In this document: positions 37,391-45,161 of the stretch, piece after piece | How positions within the stretch are numbered: position 1 is the stretch's first letter | Layout of the letters: the number at the start of each line of letters is the position of its first letter | Assembly (NCBI GenBank): GCA_963823435.1 | Contig: CAWGLN010000004.1 | Coordinates: 1 to 64,000, forward strand | Origin: CAKZML01 sp963823435 | GTDB taxonomy: Bacteria; Pseudomonadota; Gammaproteobacteria; Steroidobacterales; BM003 | Direction of reading: 5' to 3' | Length of the DNA stretch: 64,000 nt | The notes under the pieces: generated by a model | What the model was told of the DNA's origin: nothing | Seen by the model: only the letters and a program-made list of their open reading frames with translations | Databases searched by the model: none | Translations under genes and position numbers: made by a program

Positions 37391-37969
37391 TTATTCCCGT
37401 ACCGGGTGCTTGGCCAATTTGCGTTGCAGGGTACGGCGATGCATTTTTAAGGCACGGGCGGCAGAAGAAATATTACCGTTGTGGGATAACAATATTTTTT
37501 GCAGATGCTCCCACTCCAGACGCCGAACAGACAATGGTGTGTCAGCAGGTGGCACACTGGCATCGCCCTCCTCACGTTCCAGCGCAGCGGCAATTTCATT
37601 TGCATCGGCTGGCTTGGTCAGGTAATGGGTCGCACCCAGCTTGATGGCTTCAACGGCAGTGGCTACGCTTCCGTAGCCGGTGAGCATCACGATGCGGGTG
37701 TTCTCATCCATTGCCACCAGCCTGCTTACCAACTCCAGGCCCGAATCACTGCCGATACGTAAATCCACAACCGCGTACTCAGGCTGGCACTGGTCAGCCA
37801 GAACCAGGGCTTCGGTCAGCTTATACGCCACGTGTACCTGGAAACCGCGTCTACGCAGCGCCTCACTCAATACCATGCAAAAAGCCCGGTCATCGTCGAC
37901 CAGCAACAGGGTCGGGGCATCCTCTGTCGATTCCGGGCCGGGCGTTCCTGTCCTGTCCGGAGTTTGCAT
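37391..37969 (-). CDS. regA: Redox response regulator, RegA/PrrA/ActR family
   Basis: A 192-residue response regulator. The receiver domain has acidic pocket DDD (25-27), phosphoacceptor Asp69 in YAVVDLRIGSDSGLEL, Thr in VMLTGYGS and Lys in YLTKPADANE. A C-terminal Fis-type helix-turn-helix follows (HNGNISSAARALKMHRRTLQ), the RegA/PrrA signature. The ATG at 37969 comes one base after the stop of the sensor gene (TAGCATG), so the pair is co-translated. In relatives RegA controls respiration, carbon and nitrogen metabolism in response to redox state. Confidence 0.92.
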   Translation of the reverse strand: MQTPDRTGTPGPESTEDAPTLLLVDDDRAFCMVLSEALRRRGFQVHVAYKLTEALVLADQCQPEYAVVDLRIGSDSGLELVSRLVAMDENTRIVMLTGYGSVATAVEAIKLGATHYLTKPADANEIAAALEREEGDASVPPADTPLSVRRLEWEHLQKILLSHNGNISSAARALKMHRRTLQRKLAKHPVRE

Positions 37970-37970
37970 G

Positions 37971-39260
37971 CTACCGGTCCTGCCTGGCGGCGGTGAACAC
38001 GGGCAGCGTGACTTTCGCCATGGCGCCTCCCTCGGGAAGATTCGCAAGACTCAGGGTACCGCCCAGGCGCTGAATACTCGAGACTGCCAGGTATAGACCC
38101 ACGCCCATACCGCCCTTGCCGGAACTGACCGGTTTTTGTCCCAGCGTCTCCAGCACCTCCCGGGCAACCCCGGGACCCTTGTCAACAATTTTGATGGTCA
38201 GGATTTCCTCGCTCCAGCCTGACTTGACCAGGACGCCGCCGGGCGATACCTGGCCTGCGTTGTCCAACAGGTTGTGCAATGCCGGGGTCAGGGTGGTCTC
38301 GACAAATAGCCAGGCAGATTCAATCTTTCCGGTTATCCTCACTTCCAACGGAATGGCCGGATTCATGGTCTGCCATTGCTCCAGCATCTCGGTCACATAC
38401 CCACGCGCCGACATGGCTTTTCCACCTTCAGCCCGCGCGGCCCCCGCGTTTCTGGAGAACAGGGACAGGGTTTGCTTGCAGCGCTCCACTTGCTCCCGCA
38501 TCAGCCCCAGCTTCTCGCTCAGTTCCGGGTGCTGCCTGACGACCGGGTCATCCTGCAGATCCGTGCTCAGGATAGCCATCGTGCCCAGCGGCGTTCCCAG
38601 GTCATGCGCGGCACCGGCCGCCAGTGTTCCCAGGGCAGCCAGGTGCTCATTACGCAGGACCTGTTCCCTGGCCTCGACCAGGGTTTTTTCCTTATTGCGC
38701 AGGCGATCGGCCAGACCGGCAACAATGAAGGCCACGAATCCGGCACTCAGAATAAAACCCAGCCACATTCCGATCACGTGCAGCTGAAAACCCGGATCCG
38801 GATGTGCCGCCCCGTGTTCATGGGCCGGCTGAAAGAAAAACAACAGACAGGAATAGCAAATGATACACAGCGCCGCGATGGCCCGAGCGTGGGGGGGCGA
38901 AAGCACCATGGCTGCCAGTATGGCCGGGATCAGGAAAAACCAGACGAAAGGATTGGTGGCGCCGCCAAAAAAGTAGAACAGCCCGGTCAGGGCCAGGACA
39001 TCCACGACCATTTGCAGAAACACCTGCTGTTCGCCCGGGAGTTGCGCTTGCGTCAACGCCCTCGCACGCAGCAGGCCGGTAACAGCAAGGAAGGCGAGAA
39101 TAACCGTGATGGGTAGCAGCTGTATGTCCTGGTTGAACAGGCTGTGGGCCAGGGCGGTGAACACCGCCACGACCACCACCAGCAGGCTCCGCCCGGCAAG
39201 CATACCCTTGAGAAAACGGCTGGTCAGGGAAGTGTCAGAGGTGGGTGGCAAGATATCCAT
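37971..39260 (-). CDS. regB: Redox sensor histidine kinase, RegB/PrrB family
   Basis: A 429-residue membrane kinase with six membrane segments. The quinone-site motif GGxxNPF is present at 99-105 (FYFFGGATNPFVWFFLIP). The H-box AAGAAHDLGTPLGTM places the phosphorylated His at 219, and a Cys at 261 (VERCKQTLSLFSR) matches the redox-active cysteine of RegB. The HATPase part has LLDNAGQVSPGG, DKGPGVAREVLETLG and GKGGMGVGLYLA. ATG 39260 is chosen because the upstream codons do not align with the family. All known sensing elements are kept, so it should respond to the quinone pool. Confidence 0.92.
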   Translation of the reverse strand: MDILPPTSDTSLTSRFLKGMLAGRSLLVVVVAVFTALAHSLFNQDIQLLPITVILAFLAVTGLLRARALTQAQLPGEQQVFLQMVVDVLALTGLFYFFGGATNPFVWFFLIPAILAAMVLSPPHARAIAALCIICYSCLLFFFQPAHEHGAAHPDPGFQLHVIGMWLGFILSAGFVAFIVAGLADRLRNKEKTLVEAREQVLRNEHLAALGTLAAGAAHDLGTPLGTMAILSTDLQDDPVVRQHPELSEKLGLMREQVERCKQTLSLFSRNAGAARAEGGKAMSARGYVTEMLEQWQTMNPAIPLEVRITGKIESAWLFVETTLTPALHNLLDNAGQVSPGGVLVKSGWSEEILTIKIVDKGPGVAREVLETLGQKPVSSGKGGMGVGLYLAVSSIQRLGGTLSLANLPEGGAMAKVTLPVFTAARQDR

Positions 39261-39750
39261 GGGCTCAATATTGCATCGCCCCACCGCGGGCGGCAACCGG
39301 CGCGTGGCTGCGGCAATTTGCCACATTCCCAAATCCCCGGGCAGAGGCTAGGATTGCACTTGAGACGTCAGGATGATTACCGGGAACGGCGGGCAGGGAT
39401 GCCCGACTCGCTGACGGGGTTCACCCCGGCTTGGCGAGGTTGGAAGGGACTGCCGGCCGCTTCTGGTACCGCATTTTGTCGTCGCGGTGTTCGTCCGGAT
39501 TGGCCAGGGAGGCCGATTCCCGCCCGAGGCTGGACCGGACGACGCCGCAGATTTCATGGGACTGCTTCTTGCAGGGTTTTTGTTCCATGAAGTCCAGCCG
39601 CCTGGTGGCCTGGTCCGTCTGGCTGGCGCAGGACGCGCCCTCGCATCGGAAGGATCCAGGACTGGGTCACGGTGGCTGCACCTGGAGCGCGATGGACTCT
39701 CGTCGACCGGTTTTGCCCCTCCCCCCCCCGAGTTGCCGGCCGACGTCCCG
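39261..39750. other. Intergenic region without a confident gene
   Basis: A 490-base gap between regB and the 3' end of a GMC oxidoreductase gene, which both run on the minus strand. A 55-codon frame on the minus strand (39421-39588, starting MEQKPCKKQSHEICGVVRSS) lacks a good ribosome site. A run of nine to ten C lies at 39718-39729. The regB promoter should be here. Confidence 0.4.
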
Positions 39751-41379
39751 CTAGGCGGCGCGAGCCTCTCCATGCGTGTCGTCTGCCATCGTTTTAGCCG
39801 GTATTACCGCCATGGCCGCCTCGGTCATGGCGGTAATCGTTAGCGACGGATTTACCCCGGGGTTGGCCGGCACCGCGGCGCCATCGCAAACCAACAGGTT
39901 CTGATAGCCGAAAACCCGCTGCTGCTTGTCGATGACCCCGTTTTCCGGGTTACTTCCGATCACCGCACCACCCAGTATATGGGCGGTGCTGGGGATGTTG
40001 GCGAGGGCCTCCAGGGTCATGCTTTGCGCCACACCGCCGGTGTACCTGGCGAGAAACTCGGTGGCCTTGTTGCCGGCTTCGATATAGGTCGGGTTGGGTT
40101 TGTCCCTGTCTTGCTCGGTTTTCAACTTGAAACCCCGTCCGAACAGCCGACGTTTGGCGCGAAATGCGATTGCGTTGTCCAGACTCTGCATGACCAGCAC
40201 GATCAAGGTGCGTTGTGACCAGCCAAATGGCCAGAGCATACGCAGGAAGGTCAGGGGGTGACGCAGGATATTGCCGAGCAATTTCAACGGCCGTGTAAAA
40301 CGCGTTCCGTTACCGGTCAACGGCGTCAGCAATACGGCGCCCATGAAATCTGCCTGCTTGCCATAGGTGACAAACTCGATGTGGGTGTCTGCGTCCACGT
40401 GGGCGCTGGCGCTGATCGCGACGGTATTCCACACATCCAGGGAGTCATCGGGCAACGTGAGCGCCATGATGGACTCGCTGTTGGTGCGCACCAGCGTACC
40501 CAGTCTGTCGCTGATACGTGGCAGGGATCCATTGTGCTTGCAGTTGGCAAGCAAGTGATTGGTGCCCCGCGCACCGCCTGAAACCACTACGCCCCTGGCG
40601 GTGAAACGCCGGGTAGACCTGGAACTCCAGGCTCCCGGATCGCGGGTGAATATCTCGTAGCCTTCGCTGCCATCTTCTGCACCCAGGGGACGAATATCGG
40701 TCACGTGGTGATCGGGAAGTACTTCCGCGCCGGCTTTTTCGGCGAACCACAAATAGTTTTTCACCAGGGTGTTCTTGGCCCCATGCCGGCAGCCAATCAT
40801 ACAGGCGCCGCAACGCTTGCATCCGCTGCGCCGGGGTCCTGCACCGCCAAAATAGGGATCCGGAACCTCTACCCCCGGTTCGCCAAAAAACACACCGACG
40901 GGTGTACGGGTAAAGGTGTGACCCATGCCCGTGTTCTCGGCCGCCTGCTTGAGCAAATGGTCAGCCGGACTTTCAAACGGGACGGTCACCACACCCAGCA
41001 TCTGTTCTGCTGTCTGGTAATGGGGCGCAAGTTCTGCATTCCAGTCGCCCAGGTCCTTCCACTGGGGATTCTTGAAAAACTCGGCCTTGGCCCGATACAG
41101 AGTGTTGGCATAGACCAGGCTGCCGCCGCCAACACCCGCACCACTGAAGATGAACACATCGCGGAAGGGACTCATACGCAGTATGCCCCGCAGACCCAGC
41201 AACGGCGACCACAGGTAACGCTTCAGGTTCCAGGCGCTTTCGGCAAAGTCCTCGTCCCGATAGCGGCGGCCCGCCTCCAGCACACCGACCTTGTAGCCTT
41301 TTTCTGACAGCCGCAGCGCCGACACACTGCCACCGAAACCCGACCCTATCACCAGCCAGTCGTAGTCATACTTCTGCAT
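39751..41379 (-). CDS. GMC-type FAD oxidoreductase, cholesterol oxidase-like, with Cys-rich Fe-S-like motif
   Basis: A 542-residue flavoenzyme. The FAD fold begins WLVIGSGFGGSVSALRLSEK; FSGAGVGGGSLVYANTLYRA is the second flavin contact. The middle holds SGCKRCGACMIGCRHGAKNT, a Cx2Cx2Cx3C pattern that resembles an iron-sulfur site. The C-terminus has TAHILGGAVIGSNPENGVID and NPGVNPSLTITAMTEAA, the GMC active-site region. There is no signal peptide. It starts inside the 3' end of a 70-residue gene on the same strand. Cholesterol-oxidase relatives oxidise sterols and other secondary alcohols; an electron acceptor other than oxygen is likely if the cluster is real. Confidence 0.87.
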   Translation of the reverse strand: MQKYDYDWLVIGSGFGGSVSALRLSEKGYKVGVLEAGRRYRDEDFAESAWNLKRYLWSPLLGLRGILRMSPFRDVFIFSGAGVGGGSLVYANTLYRAKAEFFKNPQWKDLGDWNAELAPHYQTAEQMLGVVTVPFESPADHLLKQAAENTGMGHTFTRTPVGVFFGEPGVEVPDPYFGGAGPRRSGCKRCGACMIGCRHGAKNTLVKNYLWFAEKAGAEVLPDHHVTDIRPLGAEDGSEGYEIFTRDPGAWSSRSTRRFTARGVVVSGGARGTNHLLANCKHNGSLPRISDRLGTLVRTNSESIMALTLPDDSLDVWNTVAISASAHVDADTHIEFVTYGKQADFMGAVLLTPLTGNGTRFTRPLKLLGNILRHPLTFLRMLWPFGWSQRTLIVLVMQSLDNAIAFRAKRRLFGRGFKLKTEQDRDKPNPTYIEAGNKATEFLARYTGGVAQSMTLEALANIPSTAHILGGAVIGSNPENGVIDKQQRVFGYQNLLVCDGAAVPANPGVNPSLTITAMTEAAMAVIPAKTMADDTHGEARAA

Positions 41380-41578
41380 TGGGCTTCTCCATAAAAGGCT
41401 GATCAAGGCCGTACCGTTGCTGTCGTTGTCCGAAAGTCTCCATCATGTCCCGGCCGATCATGCCGAAGATCCAGACGATTCCAGTCAGCCAAAACTCTCT
41501 TTCCACAACACGCCCTTGATGCGGTGCATCAAATCTATCGAAAACACTGGTAGTTGTCATCAAGTAAAAACCCGGCAT
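41366..41578 (-). CDS. Small protein of unknown function coupled to a GMC oxidoreductase
   Basis: A 70-residue product. The ATG at 41578 has AAGGAAA at six bases, a good ribosome site; an internal ATG lies at 41560. The middle EREFWLTGIVWIFGMIGRDM is hydrophobic and could be one membrane-associated helix. Its stop lies inside the following GMC gene, so translation is coupled. I do not recognise it; it could be a small partner or membrane tether of the dehydrogenase. Confidence 0.55.
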   Translation of the reverse strand: MPGFYLMTTTSVFDRFDAPHQGRVVEREFWLTGIVWIFGMIGRDMMETFGQRQQRYGLDQPFMEKPNAEV

Positions 41579-42143
41579 ACGGTTTCCTTAGTCAGCCTGA
41601 TACCGGGTAAGGATCACCCGGGCGCCGTGTGCAGGAGATAGAACCGGTCCAGAGATCGGATGCCGCAACGGGTCATCGGCCTTTACCTATGGAAGTCCTC
41701 CGCCTCAGGAACTAGATTGAAGATGAATGACCCGGAAGTAGCGTCCGCGCGGAACAGTTCATGAATGGAACCTGCGCCGTCCGGCCCCTGGCCGTTAAAG
41801 CTGCTTCCGGGTATTCAATTTTTGCGGAACAGCCCCTGCCCTGCGCGCGCTTGAAGACAATCCGCTTCTCAATCGCTTTTCTGATACCCCGGGCCTGACT
41901 CCGTGTATCCCCGGGCTACAATTGATCGCCAACACTTCGAGTCAGCAGGGCGGGGGTTCTCGCCCCTTCACCACCTTGTTTCCCACGCGGGTTGCCCGGG
42001 TGGGGGCTGATCGCCGCGGCCACTGCAATCGCCACCAGGTTGCCGTCAGGTGACGGATCAGGTAGAAACACCCGATGCCCCGGCCAAGCGGGGCCGCCTG
42101 CCATCCATTTGCGACTACGCATAACAATAAAAGGGAGTCGCGT
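41579..42143. promoter_or_regulatory. Divergent region between the two GMC operons
   Basis: A 565-base stretch that separates two oxidoreductase operons transcribed outward. It must hold both promoters and could be a shared control region. No coding sequence, strong repeat or RNA gene was seen, and no single promoter stood out. Confidence 0.4.
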
Positions 42144-42743
42144 GTGAATCGGAAACAACAATCGCGCCGTAAGTTCTTGAAGGCTTCAAGTGCCGCCCTG
42201 GGTGTCACCCTTGCCGGTATTCACCTGCCAACACTGTTACCGCTGGGAAAGGCTGCCGCCGAGGCCCGGGACAAGCAGGCCGCTTTCCAGGTACTGAGTG
42301 CACAGGAGGCCGCAGACATCGAAGCGATAACGGCACTGATCATTCCCTCTGACAACACCCCCGGGGCTCGAGAGGCCGGGGTCGTGTATTTTATCGACCT
42401 GGCAATGGGCGCCCAGATGGCCGGGATGCTCCCTGATCTGCGTCACCAGTTATCCGAGATCAACAAACTGGCCGGCCCGGATTCAGCGGCGAGCTTTTCC
42501 CGCCTTGACGAAGACGCGCAGCTGGCGGTCATGCAGGCAGCGGATGAGGTCGGTGCGCTGGGAATCTTCTCCACCCTCACCATGTTTGGCATGTTTTCCA
42601 TGCCCAGCTACGGTGGTAATCGAGATCACGTTGGCTGGGACATGATCGGCTTTGATCACCGCCACGCCTGGATGCCTCCCTTTGGCTACTACGATGCAGA
42701 GGAACATGACGGACAGGGAGGGCAGCCCAATGAAGCGTCCTGA
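42144..42743 (+). CDS. Tat-exported gluconate 2-dehydrogenase subunit 3 family protein
   Basis: About 199 residues. The N-terminus is a twin-arginine signal (QQSRRKFLKASSAALGVTLA), and the body (VLSAQEAADIEAITALIIPS, DNTPGAREAGVVYFIDLAMG, GWDMIGFDHRHAWMPPFGYY) fits the small subunit of gluconate/GMC-type periplasmic dehydrogenases. This subunit normally carries the folded flavoprotein through the Tat system, since the catalytic subunit has no signal of its own. The start is GTG at 42144, six bases after AAGGGAG. It overlaps the GMC gene by 14 bases. Confidence 0.87.
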   Translation: MNRKQQSRRKFLKASSAALGVTLAGIHLPTLLPLGKAAAEARDKQAAFQVLSAQEAADIEAITALIIPSDNTPGAREAGVVYFIDLAMGAQMAGMLPDLRHQLSEINKLAGPDSAASFSRLDEDAQLAVMQAADEVGALGIFSTLTMFGMFSMPSYGGNRDHVGWDMIGFDHRHAWMPPFGYYDAEEHDGQGGQPNEAS

Positions 42744-44403
42744 TAACATGCCAGCCTTTGCGCTGAACGCCGAGGTTGATTTTGTCATCGTGGGTTCCGG
42801 CGCCGCCGGCGGTGTGCTGGCCAAGGAATTATCTGTGGCCGGATTTGATGTGGTGGTTCTTGAACAGGGCAAATGGCGCTCTGAGGAGGACTTTACCCAT
42901 GACGAATTCGACGTGCTGTTCAACAACGGGCTCGCCGGTGGCAAAGACCAGGCGAATTCCCAGACCTTCCGCCACACCGGCAAGGAAGAAGCCAAGGTTA
43001 GCCCGGGTGTACAGCCGGCGTGGTATGCCCGCACGGTAGGTGGAAGCAGCGTGCACTTTTCCGGTAACTACTGGCGTTTCCGTCCGCTTGATTTCAAGGA
43101 GAAATCCCTGCTGGGCCCCATCTCCGGGACCAGTTTTGCCGACTGGCCCATCAGTTATGAGGAACTGGAGCCCTATTACACCAAGGTGGATTGGGAAATC
43201 GGCGTTTCCGGAGCGCCGGGACCATTTGATCCGCCACGCTCCAGGCCCTATCCCCTGCCGCCCATGCCGGTGAAGTCCTCCGGTGTGCTGTTCGAAAAGG
43301 GCGCCAGGAAAATTGGTCTCAATCCCCAGGTCGCGCCGGTAGCCATCTTGTCCAAGCCCTACCGGGGACGCGCCTCGTGTGTGAATTGCGGTTTTTGCAT
43401 GGGCTTTGGTTGTGAGACCGGAGCAAAATCATCCTCGCTGTCGGCGATGATTCCGCTGGCCATGGCAAGCGGCCGTTGCGAGCTGCGCAGCGAGTGCACT
43501 GTCTACCGGCTGCAAACCAATGACAAGGGTCGGGTAGACGAGGTGCTTTACCTGGACAGGGACGGCAAACAGCGATCCCAGAAGGCGAAGGCGGTGATCG
43601 TCTCGGCCAATGGCATGGAGACTCCCCGCCTGTTGCTGATGTCCGAGTCGCCCAGGTTCCCCAACGGCCTGGCAAACACCAGTGGCCTGGTGGGCAAGAA
43701 CCTGATGTTCAATTACCACTCCTCGGTCAACGCCACCTTTGAGCATCAGCTGAACGAGTACAAGGGTATCCAGTGCACCCGGATCTCGCATGATTTTTAT
43801 GCCACCGACCCCAAGCGGGGATTTTATGGTGGCGGCGGGCTCGATGGTCGACCCCTGTTCCTGGCCATGCCCATGCTTTACTCGCAACTCTTCCCGCCCC
43901 AGGACATGCCACGATGGGGCAAGGGCTTCAAGGAATTCCTGGCCGATTCATTTACTCGCAGCATGACCGTGGTCGGGGCCACAACTTCGCTGGCGATGGA
44001 AAGTAACAACGTCACCCTGGATCCCACGGTGCGTGACCGATTTGGTCTGCCTGCCGGCCGCATGACCTACATGGACCATGCAGATGATATGGCCATGGGC
44101 AGTTTCCTGCAGGGCAAGGCAAGAGAAATGATGGAGGCGGCAGGCGCAAGAAAGGTGGTAGCCCAAGGCGGTGGCCCCACCAACGTGTCGGCGCACCTGA
44201 TGGGCACCTGCCGGATGGGGAATGACCCCGCCACGTCGGTGGTGGATCGTTATCATCGCAGTCATGATGTGCCCAACCTGTTCATTTGCGATGGCAGCAG
44301 CTTTGTCACCTCGGGGCGCGGACAGCCGACCATGACGATCCAGGCCCTGGCATTCCGTGCCGCGGACCATATTGCAGAATTCGCCCGCCGCAATGAAATC
44401 TAG
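42730..44403 (+). CDS. GMC family dehydrogenase, large catalytic subunit, with Cys-rich Fe-S-like motif
   Basis: A 557-residue FAD dehydrogenase. It has FVIVGSGAAGGVLAKELSVA near the N-terminus, ARTVGGSSVHFSGNYWRFRP, and the C-terminal active-site segments SAHLMGTCRMGNDPATSVVD and TSGRGQPTMTIQALAFRAAD with the candidate catalytic His. In the middle RASCVNCGFCMGFGCETGAK has Cx2Cx2Cx4C, reminiscent of the 3Fe-4S cluster of related FAD glucose/gluconate dehydrogenases. The ATG at 42730 follows GGGAGGG. No signal peptide is present, so export by the Tat-targeted partner encoded just upstream is expected. A cytochrome c subunit is absent here. The substrate is unknown, probably a sugar, sugar acid or polyol. 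Confidence 0.9.
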   Translation: MKRPDNMPAFALNAEVDFVIVGSGAAGGVLAKELSVAGFDVVVLEQGKWRSEEDFTHDEFDVLFNNGLAGGKDQANSQTFRHTGKEEAKVSPGVQPAWYARTVGGSSVHFSGNYWRFRPLDFKEKSLLGPISGTSFADWPISYEELEPYYTKVDWEIGVSGAPGPFDPPRSRPYPLPPMPVKSSGVLFEKGARKIGLNPQVAPVAILSKPYRGRASCVNCGFCMGFGCETGAKSSSLSAMIPLAMASGRCELRSECTVYRLQTNDKGRVDEVLYLDRDGKQRSQKAKAVIVSANGMETPRLLLMSESPRFPNGLANTSGLVGKNLMFNYHSSVNATFEHQLNEYKGIQCTRISHDFYATDPKRGFYGGGGLDGRPLFLAMPMLYSQLFPPQDMPRWGKGFKEFLADSFTRSMTVVGATTSLAMESNNVTLDPTVRDRFGLPAGRMTYMDHADDMAMGSFLQGKAREMMEAAGARKVVAQGGGPTNVSAHLMGTCRMGNDPATSVVDRYHRSHDVPNLFICDGSSFVTSGRGQPTMTIQALAFRAADHIAEFARRNEI

Positions 44404-44423
44404 ACCTTTGGGAGATAAAATCC

Positions 44424-44891
44424 ATGAAAAACCTCGTAAAACTCACCGCGTTGCTTGCCGCCATGCTGCTCACCGGGACCCATGCCCTGGCCGAACATCA
44501 CGAGGCCAAAGCTGACCTGGAGTACTTAAACGCCTCCAGTAACGCGGAAAGCACCCTGCCGTTTTCAGACGCCGTGAGAGTCGGTGATGTGCTGTATGTG
44601 TCCGGCAAGATCGGCAACCTGCCCGGAACGCTTGATCTCGCGCCGGGCGGCATCCAGGGCGAGACTCGCCAGACCCTGGAGAACATCAAGGCCTCGGTTG
44701 AGCGCTATGGCTTTTCCATGACCAGGCCAATCAAGTGCACGGTGTTCCTGGCAGATATCGCCGAGTGGGCCAAGATGAATGAAATCTACGTGCAGTTTTT
44801 CCCCGGCAACAAGCCGGCTCGCAGCGCCCTGGGCGTCAGTGGCCTGGCGTTGAATTCCCGGGTGGAGATCGAGTGTATGTTCGCCAGGTAG
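44424..44891 (+). CDS. RidA family protein with signal peptide
   Basis: A 155-residue protein of the RidA/YjgF/UK114 family. Cytoplasmic RidA hydrolyses reactive enamines and imines made by PLP enzymes. Here residues 1-23 (MKNLVKLTALLAAMLLTGTH, cleaved near ALA) form a signal peptide, so it should act in the periplasm. The fold is visible in LPFSDAVRVGDVLYVSGKIG, TRQTLENIKASVERYGFSM and the end PARSALGVSGLALNSRVEIE with the substrate Arg and the acidic residue kept. It starts 20 bases after the GMC gene and is likely in the same operon; it may process a reactive product of the dehydrogenase, an inference. Confidence 0.88.
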   Translation: MKNLVKLTALLAAMLLTGTHALAEHHEAKADLEYLNASSNAESTLPFSDAVRVGDVLYVSGKIGNLPGTLDLAPGGIQGETRQTLENIKASVERYGFSMTRPIKCTVFLADIAEWAKMNEIYVQFFPGNKPARSALGVSGLALNSRVEIECMFAR

Positions 44892-44954
44892 AGAGGCACC
44901 GGTCCGACCTGTCGCGTGAATACCCACGGCGATTGGGCGATGCTCAAATAGAAA

Positions 44955-44987
44955 GGGCGATCCGCAGTCAGCGGGTCGCCTTTTTTT
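44955..44987 (+). terminator. Rho-independent terminator after ridA-like gene
   Basis: GGCGATCCGC, loop AGTCA, GCGGGTCGCC (one G-T pair), then seven T. It ends the dehydrogenase operon. Confidence 0.9.
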
Positions 44988-44995
44988 GTATTGCC

Positions 44996-45161
44996 GGGGA
45001 ACCTCTGATCTGTTCTGGACGAAGCAGATTGGGAGTCAAAAGAGCCAGATTCAAGGCGCCAATCGCACGTAGTAGGGAGCTACTGCGAAGATTGGCAACG
45101 CAGAAGCTGGACTTTTTTGGCCCCAGGATGCCAGTTCATGAATAGATCAGAGGCTCCCTAG
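44996..45161. repeat. MITE-like inverted-repeat element, about 165 bases
   Basis: The left end GGGAACCTCTGATCTGTTC and the complement of the right end GGGAGCCTCTGATCTATTC match at 17 of 19 bases. Inside there is a second nested hairpin, CCAATCGC...GCGAAGATTGG around GTAGtagggagCTAC. No transposase is encoded. Its right border CTAG supplies the stop codon of the acyl-CoA dehydrogenase gene. A short related element lies at 48514-48574. It looks like a non-autonomous mobile repeat. Confidence 0.6.

Noticed and set aside
39421..39588. 55-codon minus-strand frame between regB and the GMC gene
   Set aside because: No ribosome site, no hydrophobic or conserved pattern; it could be chance in GC-rich DNA.
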